A stretch of DNA of 7,810 bases from NCBI GenBank assembly GCA_023481025.1, contig JAMCWV010000055.1:1-7810 (forward strand), in the 5' to 3' direction. Positions within the stretch are counted from its first letter, which is position 1, and each line of letters opens with the position of its first letter. Below the pieces are notes generated by a model, which made no database searches, was not told where the DNA came from, and saw nothing but the letters and a program-made list of their open reading frames with translations. Below are positions 1 through 6,261 of the stretch, one piece after another. A program made the position numbers and the translations under genes. This stretch comes from Gammaproteobacteria bacterium (GTDB lineage: Bacteria; Pseudomonadota; Gammaproteobacteria; Enterobacterales; Alteromonadaceae).

Positions 1-71
1 GGGGTGCTTGAGTTTTCTCGGGTCGCAATATGGGATATGTGGAGGCCTAACCCCTAAAAAGGAAAAATATC
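1..71 (+). promoter_or_regulatory. rpsB 5' leader, possible S2 autoregulatory RNA (partial)
   Basis: This is the non-coding stretch before rpsB. GGGGT at 1-5 can pair with ACCCC at 50-54, and GGGT at 20-23 can pair with ACCC at 50-53, so two pairings compete for the same strand just ahead of the ribosome binding site AAGGA (59-63, 8 nt before the ATG). In E. coli and other Gammaproteobacteria, S2 is known to repress its own rpsB-tsf message through a structured rpsB leader. I infer that this is the same kind of element, cut at its 5' side by the window edge. I see no convincing promoter in the 71 bases, so the promoter is probably upstream of the window. Confidence 0.5.
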
Positions 72-815
72 ATGGCAAACGTGTCAATGCGTGACATGCT
101 TAAAGCAGGTGTCCACTTCGGTCACCAAACTCGTTACTGGAACCCTAAGATGAAGCCGTTCATCTTTGGTGCTCGCAACAAAATCCATATCATTAACTTG
201 GAAACTACTGTTCCTATGTTCAACAAAGCGTTGGACTTCCTGCAGCACACTGCAGCGAACGGTGGCAAAATCCTGTTTGTTGGAACTAAGCGTGCAGCTT
301 CAGAGCAAGTTAAAATCGCAGCAGTTGCTTCAAATCAGTTCTACGTTAATCACCGTTGGTTAGGTGGTATGTTGACCAACTGGAAAACAGTTCGTCAATC
401 AATCAAGCGTTTGAAAGAACTTGAAGTACAAAGCCAAGACGGTACTTTCGAAAAGCTGACCAAGAAAGAAGCGTTGGTTAACACCCGCGAAATGGAAAAG
501 CTTGAGAAGAGCCTTGGCGGTATCAAGAATATGGGCGGCTTGCCTGATGCAATCTTCGTTATCGACGCCGATCACGAACACATTGCTATCAAAGAAGCAA
601 ACAACCTTGGTATTCCAGTGGTTGCTGTTGTTGATACCAACTCTTCACCAGACGGTGTTGACTATGTCATTCCTGGTAACGACGACGCGATGCGTGCGAT
701 TCAGTGCTACCTGAACGCTGCGGTTGCTGCAATCAACGAAGGCCGTCAGAAGGGTGGTGCAGAAGTCACTCCAGCTGACGATTTTGTTGAAGCTGCGGAC
801 GAAAGCGCAGAGTAA
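72..815 (+). CDS. rpsB: 30S ribosomal protein S2
   Basis: Encodes ribosomal protein S2 (247 aa; E. coli 241 aa), a late-assembling protein of the small subunit that sits between head and body near S1 and is needed for S1 binding. The N-terminus ([20 protein letters not shown]) is almost identical to the E. coli protein. Further family blocks are [19 protein letters not shown] near residues 93-111, [17 protein letters not shown] near 149-165, and [20 protein letters not shown] near 187-206. The last 20 or so residues are acidic and variable, as is usual for the family. The ATG at 72 has an AAGGA site 8 nt upstream. It is the first gene of the usual rpsB-tsf unit and is followed by an attenuator-like hairpin. 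Codon choice looks like that of a highly expressed gene. Identification is secure. Confidence 0.98.
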   Translation: MANVSMRDMLKAGVHFGHQTRYWNPKMKPFIFGARNKIHIINLETTVPMFNKALDFLQHTAANGGKILFVGTKRAASEQVKIAAVASNQFYVNHRWLGGMLTNWKTVRQSIKRLKELEVQSQDGTFEKLTKKEALVNTREMEKLEKSLGGIKNMGGLPDAIFVIDADHEHIAIKEANNLGIPVVAVVDTNSSPDGVDYVIPGNDDAMRAIQCYLNAAVAAINEGRQKGGAEVTPADDFVEAADESAE

Positions 816-823
816 GTCCCACG

Positions 824-850
824 AAAACGGCCTGACAACAGGCCGTTTTT
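824..850 (+). terminator. rpsB-tsf intergenic terminator/attenuator
   Basis: A perfect 11-bp stem (824-834 with 839-849) closes an ACAA loop and ends in a T-run (846-850), 8 nt after the rpsB stop. The left arm begins with AAAA, so the hairpin could also act on the opposite strand. rpsB and tsf are normally co-transcribed, with a partial terminator between them lowering tsf expression relative to rpsB. I infer the same role here because no clear promoter follows it before tsf. Confidence 0.8.
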
Positions 851-878
851 GAAAGACCTTTTGAATGAGTTTCGCGGG

Positions 879-902
879 GTCCGGAATTAGTCCGGGCCGG
901 AC
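879..902 (+). promoter_or_regulatory. tsf leader with two competing hairpins
   Basis: GTCCGG occurs twice (879-884 and 890-895) and is followed by its complement CCGGAC (897-902). The segment can fold as CCGGA 881-885 with TCCGG 891-895 around a 5-nt loop, or as 879-884 with 897-902 around a 12-nt loop. The two folds exclude each other. The tsf ribosome binding site lies 16 nt downstream. A regulatory function is inference from base pairing only. Confidence 0.3.
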
Positions 903-930
903 ATGAATCCTGAACACAGAGGATAGTATC

Positions 931-1809
931 ATGGCAATTACAGCCGCAATGGTTAAAGAACTGCGCGAGCGTACTGGCGCAGGCATGATGGATTGTAAAA
1001 AAGCACTTGAAGAAGCAAACGGTGATATCGAGCTAGCGATCGAGAACATGCGTAAGAGCGGTCAAGCGAAAGCTGCGAAGAAAGCCGGCCGTATCGCTGC
1101 TGAAGGTGTGATTTTGGTGAAAACCGAAGGTAACGTTGCAACTGCAGTTGAATTAAACTGTGAAACTGACTTCGTTGCCCGTGACGCCAGCTTCTTAGCA
1201 ATGGGTGACCAGATCATCAATGCTGCGTTTGCAAACAAAGACAACAACGTTGAAGCGTTGAACGAGCGTCAAATCGACGGCGGTTCAATTGAAGAAGTAC
1301 GTTCTGCTCTAGTTGCGAAAATCGGCGAAAACATGACTGTTCGTCGCGTTGTTACTATCGAAGGTGGTGATGTTGCTGCTTCTTACGTACACAGCGGCCG
1401 TATCGGCGTATTGGTGTTGTTGAATGGCGGTAACGAAGACCTGGGTAAAGACGTTGCAATGCACGTTGCAGCAAGCAACCCACAATTCGTGAAGCCAGAA
1501 GACGTGGCTGAAGAAGTGATTGCAAAAGAGCGCGAGATTCAAATCGATATCGCGATGCAGTCTGGTAAGCCAAAAGAAATCGCAGAGAAAATGGTTGAAG
1601 GCCGGATGAAGAAATTCACTGGTGAAATCAGCTTGACTGGTCAGCCGTTTGTTAAAGATCCTTCAAAAACTGTTGGTGAATTGCTGAAAGAAGCAGGCGC
1701 TGACGTGATCACTTTCGTTCGTTTCGAAGTGGGTGAAGGTATCGAGAAGAAATCTGAAGATTTCGCAGCAGAAGTTCAGGCTCAGGTAGCAGCGGCGAAG
1801 AAAGGTTAA
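931..1809 (+). CDS. tsf: Translation elongation factor Ts
   Basis: Encodes EF-Ts (292 aa; E. coli 283 aa), the cytoplasmic nucleotide exchange factor that releases GDP from EF-Tu so that it can reload with GTP. The N-terminal UBA-like domain is residues 1-54, with the signature [17 protein letters not shown] at 10-26. The TDFV motif at 79-82 contains the Asp80-Phe81 pair that in E. coli inserts next to the EF-Tu magnesium site. [16 protein letters not shown] and the block [20 protein letters not shown] mark the core and dimerisation regions, and the C-terminal module ends [10 protein letters not shown] followed by a variable Ala-rich tail. The ATG at 931 has AGAGGA (918-923) 7 nt upstream. 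It probably shares the rpsB transcript, read through the hairpin at 824-850, and ends at a strong terminator. Identification is secure. Confidence 0.98.
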   Translation: MAITAAMVKELRERTGAGMMDCKKALEEANGDIELAIENMRKSGQAKAAKKAGRIAAEGVILVKTEGNVATAVELNCETDFVARDASFLAMGDQIINAAFANKDNNVEALNERQIDGGSIEEVRSALVAKIGENMTVRRVVTIEGGDVAASYVHSGRIGVLVLLNGGNEDLGKDVAMHVAASNPQFVKPEDVAEEVIAKEREIQIDIAMQSGKPKEIAEKMVEGRMKKFTGEISLTGQPFVKDPSKTVGELLKEAGADVITFVRFEVGEGIEKKSEDFAAEVQAQVAAAKKG

Positions 1810-1842
1810 TTCGCTGTGGCGCTTATGCCTTTACGAAGCACA

Positions 1843-1851
1843 TGCTAAAAT
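1843..1851 (+). promoter_or_regulatory. Possible extended -10 promoter for pyrH
   Basis: TGCTAAAAT matches the extended -10 form TGnTATAAT at all but one base. No good -35 is seen at 16-18 nt spacing, which extended -10 promoters can tolerate. Transcription would start near 1858, inside the left arm of the terminator that follows tsf, so the new transcript would carry a shortened stem. It lies about 56 nt before pyrH. Motif-based and weak. Confidence 0.3.
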
Positions 1852-1853
1852 AG

Positions 1854-1890
1854 ACCGCGCGTTGCTGTTGCAGCAAGCGCGGTTTTTTTT
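1854..1890 (+). terminator. tsf terminator
   Basis: CCGCGC (1855-1860) pairs with GCGCGG (1877-1882). After one bulged G, TTGCT (1862-1866) pairs with AGCAA (1872-1876) around a 5-nt loop. Eight Ts follow (1883-1890), and A1854 can extend the stem into the T-run. This is a textbook intrinsic terminator 44 nt after the tsf stop, marking the end of the rpsB-tsf unit. Confidence 0.9.
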
Positions 1891-1913
1891 GACCTCAGAA
1901 CGGAAGCCTAAAA

Positions 1914-2657
1914 ATGAGTACAAATCCAAAACCAAGTTATCGACGCATACTATTGAAACTCAGTGGTGAAGCACTAATGGGTGACGAGGCCTTTGGCATC
2001 GACGCAAAAGTGTTAGACCGCATGGCCCAAGAGATTAAAGAAATTCTCGAACTTGGGGTGCAGGTTGGCCTAGTCATTGGCGGCGGCAACTTGTTCCGAG
2101 GTGAGGGATTAGCGAAGGCGGGTATGAACCGTGTGGTGGGTGATCACATGGGTATGCTAGCAACCGTGATGAATGGTTTGGCGATGCGCGATGCGCTTCA
2201 CCGCACCTATGTTAACGCGCGCTTGATGTCTGCCATTGAATTGGCTGGTGTGTGTGATAGTTATAACTGGGCGGAAGCAATCAGCTTGCTGAAGTCTGGT
2301 CGTGTCGTTATTTTCTCTGCGGGCACCGGTAATCCGTTCTTTACCACCGACTCGGCAGCGTGTTTACGCGGTATTGAAATTGAAGCGGATGTGGTGTTAA
2401 AAGCAACAAAGGTTGACGGTGTGTATACTGAAGACCCAGTAAAAAACCCAGAGGCGACAAAATATGATCAGCTCGACTACTCTGACGTGCTGAAAAACGA
2501 ATTAAAAGTCATGGATTTAGCTGCATTTACATTGGCTCGCGACCATAAGTTGCCAATTCGTGTGTTTAACATGAATAAGCCAGGTGCATTGAAAGCCGTG
2601 ATTATGGGTGAAGATGAAGGTACACTCATTACCCATCTAAATAGTGTAAACGATTAA
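1914..2657 (+). CDS. pyrH: UMP kinase
   Basis: Encodes UMP kinase (247 aa; E. coli 241 aa), which phosphorylates UMP to UDP with ATP in pyrimidine nucleotide synthesis. It belongs to the amino-acid kinase fold and acts as a hexamer, usually activated by GTP and inhibited by UTP. The ATP-site KLSGEAL is at residues 16-22, the glycine-rich [10 protein letters not shown] near 54-63, and the UMP-contacting block [20 protein letters not shown] near 77-96. [17 protein letters not shown] and [13 protein letters not shown] follow, and the C-terminal [10 protein letters not shown] is intact. The ATG at 1914 has GGAAG (1902-1906) 7 nt upstream. It follows the tsf terminator and so needs its own promoter or read-through. 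Its stop codon lies in the first unit of a 12-bp tandem repeat. Identification is secure. Confidence 0.98.
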   Translation: MSTNPKPSYRRILLKLSGEALMGDEAFGIDAKVLDRMAQEIKEILELGVQVGLVIGGGNLFRGEGLAKAGMNRVVGDHMGMLATVMNGLAMRDALHRTYVNARLMSAIELAGVCDSYNWAEAISLLKSGRVVIFSAGTGNPFFTTDSAACLRGIEIEADVVLKATKVDGVYTEDPVKNPEATKYDQLDYSDVLKNELKVMDLAAFTLARDHKLPIRVFNMNKPGALKAVIMGEDEGTLITHLNSVND

Positions 2658-2681
2658 GAAAACGATTAAGAAAACGATTAA
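2648..2681 (+). repeat. 12-bp tandem repeat across the pyrH stop codon
   Basis: The unit AAACGATTAAGA occurs at 2648-2659 and 2660-2671, followed by ten matching bases at 2672-2681, giving 2.8 copies without a mismatch. The unit length is a multiple of three and contains the pyrH stop, so TAA recurs in the pyrH frame at 2655, 2667 and 2679. The array fills almost all of the pyrH-frr gap and ends 6 nt before the frr ribosome binding site. It probably arose by slippage or local duplication of the end of pyrH. Confidence 0.9.
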
Positions 2682-2687
2682 TTGAAT

Positions 2688-2691
2688 GAGG
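2688..2691 (+). promoter_or_regulatory. frr ribosome binding site that fixes the GTG start
   Basis: GAGG (within TGAGGA, 2687-2692) sits 8 nt before GTG 2700. It lies inside the frame that opens at TTG 2682 and so cannot serve that start, which makes GTG 2700 the better choice. Confidence 0.75.
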
Positions 2692-2699
2692 ATCAGCAC

Positions 2700-3257
2700 G
2701 TGATCAACGAAATTATTGCCGATGCCAAAGCACGGATGAGCAAAAGCGTTGAGGCTTTAGCAACGCAAATGTCAAAAATTCGCACCGGGCGTGCGCACCC
2801 GAGCATCCTAGATGGCATTATGGTGCCTTATTATGGCGCTGATACGCCATTGAAGCAGCTTGCGAACATTACTATCGAAGATTCGCGTACACTGGCGATT
2901 ACTGTGTTCGACAAAAGCAGCACAGGTGCCGTTGAAAAAGCGATTCTTACCTCAGACTTGGGTTTAAATCCTGCGGGTGCTGGTGCGGTCATTCGTGTGC
3001 CATTGCCTCCGTTAACAGAAGAGCGTCGTCGCGACTTAGTCAAAGTGGTGCGTCACGAAGCTGAACAGGGTCGGGTTGCGATTCGTAACATTCGCCGTGA
3101 TGCGAACAGCGACATTAAAGAACTGTTGAAAGAAAAAGAAATTACTGAAGATGACGATCGCCGTGGTCAGGAAAGCATTCAGAAGCTAACTGATGAATTC
3201 GTGAAGAAAGTTGACGAATTATTAGCAGCGAAAGAAGCTGAGTTGATGGAAGTTTAA
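2700..3257 (+). CDS. frr: Ribosome recycling factor
   Basis: Encodes RRF (185 aa from this start, the same length as E. coli RRF), which together with EF-G splits the post-termination ribosome. The sequence shows the three-helix bundle with [13 protein letters not shown] near residues 28-40, the head-domain segment [17 protein letters not shown], and the hinge-region motif [17 protein letters not shown] near 99-115. [24 protein letters not shown] lies toward the C-terminus, which ends in a charged helix [10 protein letters not shown]. The frame is open from TTG 2682, but GTG 2700 gives [13 protein letters not shown], matching the family N-terminus, and has a well-placed GAGG. It sits 42 nt after pyrH with no terminator between, so the two are probably co-transcribed. 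A terminator follows at 3285. Confidence 0.96.
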   Translation: MINEIIADAKARMSKSVEALATQMSKIRTGRAHPSILDGIMVPYYGADTPLKQLANITIEDSRTLAITVFDKSSTGAVEKAILTSDLGLNPAGAGAVIRVPLPPLTEERRRDLVKVVRHEAEQGRVAIRNIRRDANSDIKELLKEKEITEDDDRRGQESIQKLTDEFVKKVDELLAAKEAELMEV

Positions 3258-3277
3258 GCGCTTATCAACTGATCGCA

Positions 3278-3306
3278 TTGGAGGTTAACGCCGTGTCGGG
3301 TATACT
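3278..3306 (+). promoter_or_regulatory. Probable sigma70 promoter for the uppS operon
   Basis: TTGGAG (3278-3283; 4 of 6 match to TTGACA) and TATACT (3301-3306; 5 of 6 match to TATAAT) are separated by exactly 17 nt. The -10 lies in the loop of the terminator that ends the pyrH-frr unit. Transcription would begin near 3313, after the left arm, so transcripts from this promoter could not form the terminator. It would drive uppS-cdsA-dxr-rseP-bamA. Based on motif and spacing only. Confidence 0.5.
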
Positions 3307-3326
3307 TGCGCGGCGTTAATTTTTTT
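3285..3326 (+). terminator. frr terminator
   Basis: TTAACGCCG (3285-3293) pairs perfectly with CGGCGTTAA (3311-3319) around a 17-nt loop, and seven Ts follow (3320-3326). The loop is long for an intrinsic terminator because it contains a promoter -10 element. It lies 27 nt after the frr stop. Confidence 0.8.
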
Positions 3327-3338
3327 CGGGGTTCCGAA

Positions 3339-4115
3339 ATGACAGGGAATTCTTCAGTTATGCAAGCAGTGAAGTTACCTCGCCACGTCGCGATTATCAT
3401 GGACGGCAATGGACGCTGGGCCACGCAGCGGGGCAAACGACGTACCTATGGTCACCGTGCTGGTGCAGAAGCCGTGCGCAGAGCGATTACCTTTGCCCGT
3501 CGTAATGGCATTGAGGCACTGACCCTATTTGCGTTCAGCAGTGAGAATTGGGGACGACCAGCGACCGAAGTATCGGTATTAATGGAACTCTTTATGGGCG
3601 TACTCAAGCGCGAAGTTGCTGAGCTTGCAAGCAATGATATTCGCTTGCGAGTCGTGGGTGACAAGTCTGGTTTTAGTAACCGTCTACAAAAGCAGATTCA
3701 GCAGGCGGAAGCGAAAACAGCACACTGCCAAGCATTAACGCTGAATATTGCTGCAAATTATGGTGGCCGTTGGGATATTACCCATGCTACTAAAGAAATG
3801 TTTAAAGCCGTGCAACAAGGAGAGCTTGCACCCGACGAGATCACCGAGGACACGTTAGGTCAGTTTATGCAATTAGCTGACGGCCCGGTTCCGGATTTAC
3901 TCATTCGCACCGGTGGTGATCTTAGAATTAGTAACTTTTTGCTTTGGCAGTTAGCCTATGCAGAGTTATATTTTACCGAAGTGCTGTGGCCAGATTTTGA
4001 CGAGCACACATTTGCGGATGCCGTAAACTCATTTGTCACACGTGAGCGCCGCTTCGGACTGACCAGCGAACAACTACAACAATTAGCTGGGTCAGGGGAT
4101 TTGCAAGAGGATTGA
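3339..4115 (+). CDS. uppS: Isoprenyl transferase, (di-trans,poly-cis)-undecaprenyl diphosphate synthase
   Basis: Encodes the cis-prenyltransferase (258 aa; E. coli 253 aa, also called ispU) that adds eight isopentenyl units to farnesyl diphosphate. The product, undecaprenyl diphosphate, is the lipid carrier for peptidoglycan and O-antigen. The diphosphate loop [12 protein letters not shown] is at residues 16-27 with the catalytic Asp22. [14 protein letters not shown] follows, then [13 protein letters not shown], and the C-terminal signature [19 protein letters not shown] plus [12 protein letters not shown] carries the IPP-binding Arg and Ser residues. The frame is open from TTG 3306, but that codon lies in the terminator loop. 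ATG 3339 has GGGG (3328-3331) 7 nt before it and gives a normal length. ATG 3360 is a less likely alternative. Its stop lies 2 nt before the cdsA start. Confidence 0.96.
   Translation: MTGNSSVMQAVKLPRHVAIIMDGNGRWATQRGKRRTYGHRAGAEAVRRAITFARRNGIEALTLFAFSSENWGRPATEVSVLMELFMGVLKREVAELASNDIRLRVVGDKSGFSNRLQKQIQQAEAKTAHCQALTLNIAANYGGRWDITHATKEMFKAVQQGELAPDEITEDTLGQFMQLADGPVPDLLIRTGGDLRISNFLLWQLAYAELYFTEVLWPDFDEHTFADAVNSFVTRERRFGLTSEQLQQLAGSGDLQED
4106..4110 (+). promoter_or_regulatory. cdsA ribosome binding site that favours TTG 4118
   Basis: AGAGG inside the end of uppS lies 7 nt before TTG 4118 but only 1 nt before TTG 4112, which is too close for initiation. This supports the downstream TTG as the cdsA start. 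Confidence 0.65.
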
Positions 4116-4117
4116 TT

Positions 4118-4981
4118 TTGCTAAAACAACGAATTTTAACTGCGATAGTGCTCATTCCGTTAGCACTTGGGGCTATTTTTTTATTGCCGTTGCATTGGTT
4201 TGGGCTAGTCGTTTTACTAGTGATGGCATTAGCCGCATGGGAATGGGCACCGCTCATGGGCGTGTGCTCACAGGCCGGCCGTGTTGCTTATACGGTATTG
4301 TGCATGGTGCTAATTGGTATTTTTTATTGGCTGATCCCGCTTGACCAAGTGTGGCAGTCGACAACTTTGAATCCCATTGTTTATTGGCTCACGCTCATCG
4401 GTGCCCTGTGGTGGTTAATCGCCATCGTCTTGGTGCTGAACTTCCCGCGCAGCAAAGCCGTCTGGCAACGTAGTCGTGTGTTTGTGGGCTTGATCGGTTT
4501 GCTGATGCTAATACCTGCTTGGTCTGCCATTATTGCATTGCGTGCAGAGCATTATGGTCAAGAACCGCTGCATGGCGCACTTCTTGTGCTCTTCGTTTTT
4601 CTCTTAGTTTGGGCTGCGGATGTCGGTGCCTATTTTAGTGGTAAAAAGTTTGGCAAACATAAACTCATGCCCCGCGTTTCCCCTGGTAAAACCCTTGAGG
4701 GGTTAATTGGTGGGCTGGCATTATCGGTTCTGGTGATGTTTTTAGTTGCTGAATACTCGTCACTAATCGTAGAGCATAGTGTCGGTTATTATGCGGTTGG
4801 TATTGTGACTGTTATGGTCTCGGTGTTTGGCGACCTTAACGAAAGTATGTTTAAACGTTGTGTCGGAGTGAAAGATAGCGGTTCATTACTCCCAGGGCAT
4901 GGTGGAATCCTTGACCGAATTGACTCATTAACGTCGGCATTGCCGGTATTTTTAATCGGTTATGTGTGGTTCATGATTTAA
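4118..4981 (+). CDS. cdsA: Phosphatidate cytidylyltransferase (CDP-diacylglycerol synthase)
   Basis: Encodes the inner-membrane enzyme (287 aa; E. coli 285 aa) that makes CDP-diacylglycerol from phosphatidate and CTP, the precursor of all major phospholipids. It is strongly hydrophobic, with about seven or eight membrane segments, for example near residues 8-40, 60-80, 94-110, 122-140, 152-175, 200-215 and 222-238. The family signature is complete: SMFKR at 243-247, [12 protein letters not shown] at 252-263 and DRID at 266-269, including the metal-binding acidic residues. The upstream block [22 protein letters not shown] is also typical. The frame could open at TTG 4112, but TTG 4118 gives MLKQRIL, close to the E. 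coli start MLKYRL, with an AGAGG site at proper spacing. The TAA stop overlaps the dxr ATG by one base, suggesting coupled translation. Confidence 0.95.
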   Translation: MLKQRILTAIVLIPLALGAIFLLPLHWFGLVVLLVMALAAWEWAPLMGVCSQAGRVAYTVLCMVLIGIFYWLIPLDQVWQSTTLNPIVYWLTLIGALWWLIAIVLVLNFPRSKAVWQRSRVFVGLIGLLMLIPAWSAIIALRAEHYGQEPLHGALLVLFVFLLVWAADVGAYFSGKKFGKHKLMPRVSPGKTLEGLIGGLALSVLVMFLVAEYSSLIVEHSVGYYAVGIVTVMVSVFGDLNESMFKRCVGVKDSGSLLPGHGGILDRIDSLTSALPVFLIGYVWFMI

Positions 4982-6261
4982 TGACAGTCACCATGCAATC
5001 GTCACAACGACAATCATCAGAACAGCTGCAGTCAGAGCAGAGCGCAAGAGCGAATGCTGGCCAACCTGTGCAAGTGACAATACTTGGTGCGACCGGCTCA
5101 ATTGGCCAAAGTACCCTCGCAGTGGTCGGTGCTCACCCAGAAAAGTATCAATTGTTTGCGGTGAGCGCGCAGCAAAATGTTGCGGTGATGACGTCGATTT
5201 GCCTTCGCTACCATCCTCGCTTTGCGGTTATGGTCGACAGCGACGCAGCTGTCGAGCTGCAGCAAATGTTACGTGCACAAAACTGTCGTACAGAAGTACT
5301 CGCTGGTGAGCAAGCCCTCGTCGACATAAGCGAAGCAGCCGAGGTAGATGTTGTCATGGCAGCGATTGTCGGTGCCGCAGGGTTGTTACCGACATTAGCG
5401 GCAGTGAAAGCGGCTAAACGCGTGTTGCTTGCCAATAAGGAAGCGCTTGTGATGAGCGGCCAGTTGTTTATTGATGCTGTACGCGATTCTGGTGCTGAAT
5501 TATTGCCCGTTGACAGTGAACACAACGCGATTTATCAAGCGCTACCGCAGGCCGCTCAAGTCCAAAGCCATAGTATGAATTTTGCCGATCACGGCATTGA
5601 TAAAATCCTCCTCACTGGGTCAGGTGGCCCATTTCGCGAGCTTCCATTAGCCGAATTGGCAGGGCAAACACCAGCGGCTGCGTGCCGTCACCCAAATTGG
5701 GAGATGGGCCAGAAGATTTCGGTCGATTCGGCAACCATGCTGAATAAAGGTTTGGAATATATTGAAGCGCGCTGGCTGTTTAATTGCGCGCCGGGGCAGC
5801 TTGATGTGATTATCCATCCACAGTCGGTTGTTCATTCGATGGTGCAGTATACCGACGGCTCGGTCATCGCCCAACTCGGACAACCGGATATGCGCACGCC
5901 AATTGCGTACGCGTTAGCCTATCCGCAACGGATTGACAGCGGTGTTGCGGCGCTTGATTTTACCAGTATGGGCGCATTAACGTTTTCTGCGCCTGAGGCA
6001 CAACGCTATCCATGTTTACAGTTGGCTATTGATGCATGCTGGGCAGGTCAGGCAGCGACAACGACTTTGAATGCAGCGAATGAAATTGCGGTTGCAGCGT
6101 TTTTACGCGGGCAAATTCGCTTTACGGATATTGCAGTATTGTGTCGTGACGTTTTAGACCAAGCGGAACTTACTGACCTGACGACGATCGAAGCAATATT
6201 AGCGTGTGATTCGTCGGCGCGACGCTTAGCGTTACGCTGGACACAGCAGCGAGGTCAATAA
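4981..6261 (+). CDS. dxr: 1-deoxy-D-xylulose 5-phosphate reductoisomerase
   Basis: Encodes Dxr/IspC (426 aa; E. coli 398 aa), the NADPH-dependent enzyme that turns DXP into 2-C-methyl-D-erythritol 4-phosphate, the first committed step of the MEP isoprenoid pathway. It therefore feeds the UppS substrate made by the same operon. The NADPH loop GATGSIG is at residues 36-42, ANKEALV near 151-157, metal ligands Asp178 and Glu180 in VDSEHNAI, and Glu259 in [10 protein letters not shown]. These equal E. coli D150, E152 and E231 with a constant offset of 28. The first 29 residues are an added Gln/Ser-rich leader. ATG 4981 overlaps the cdsA stop as TAATG and was preferred over the in-frame GTG 4966. 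ATG 4993 and GTG 5068 are other in-frame options, and none has a good ribosome binding site. It ends TAATG with rseP. Confidence 0.95.
   Translation: MTVTMQSSQRQSSEQLQSEQSARANAGQPVQVTILGATGSIGQSTLAVVGAHPEKYQLFAVSAQQNVAVMTSICLRYHPRFAVMVDSDAAVELQQMLRAQNCRTEVLAGEQALVDISEAAEVDVVMAAIVGAAGLLPTLAAVKAAKRVLLANKEALVMSGQLFIDAVRDSGAELLPVDSEHNAIYQALPQAAQVQSHSMNFADHGIDKILLTGSGGPFRELPLAELAGQTPAAACRHPNWEMGQKISVDSATMLNKGLEYIEARWLFNCAPGQLDVIIHPQSVVHSMVQYTDGSVIAQLGQPDMRTPIAYALAYPQRIDSGVAALDFTSMGALTFSAPEAQRYPCLQLAIDACWAGQAATTTLNAANEIAVAAFLRGQIRFTDIAVLCRDVLDQAELTDLTTIEAILACDSSARRLALRWTQQRGQ
6165..6192 (+). promoter_or_regulatory. Candidate sigma-E promoter upstream of rseP
   Basis: GGAACTT (6165-6171) matches the sigma-E -35 consensus at every base, and TCGAA (6188-6192) matches the -10 form TCAAA at 4 of 5, with a 16-nt spacer. 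It lies inside the dxr 3' end, with a predicted start near 6198, about 60 nt before the rseP ATG. In E. coli, sigma-E controls the rseP-bamA region, so a stress-responsive promoter here makes biological sense. The call rests on the motif and its position. Confidence 0.45.

Noticed and set aside
8..36. Possible rpsB promoter with TTGAGT at 8-13
   Set aside because: No acceptable -10 hexamer occurs at 16-18 nt spacing. The region fits a transcribed leader better.
645..1049. 134-aa open frame on the minus strand across the rpsB-tsf junction
   Set aside because: Lies opposite two certain genes and a terminator, and its sequence resembles no family I know. It looks like a shadow of codon bias in the + strand genes.
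3306..3338. Upstream TTG start that would extend UppS by 11 residues
   Set aside because: The codon lies in the loop of the frr terminator and overlaps the predicted -10. The added residues are encoded by the stem and T-run and have no family counterpart.
4437..4465. Sigma-E-like TGAACTT, 17 nt, TCTGG inside cdsA
   Set aside because: Imperfect in both boxes and more than 500 bp from the next gene start. Probably chance.
5208..5525. 105-aa open frame on the minus strand inside dxr
   Set aside because: Low-complexity Ser/Ala/Thr composition typical of an antisense shadow, with no ribosome binding site and fully covered by conserved dxr codons.
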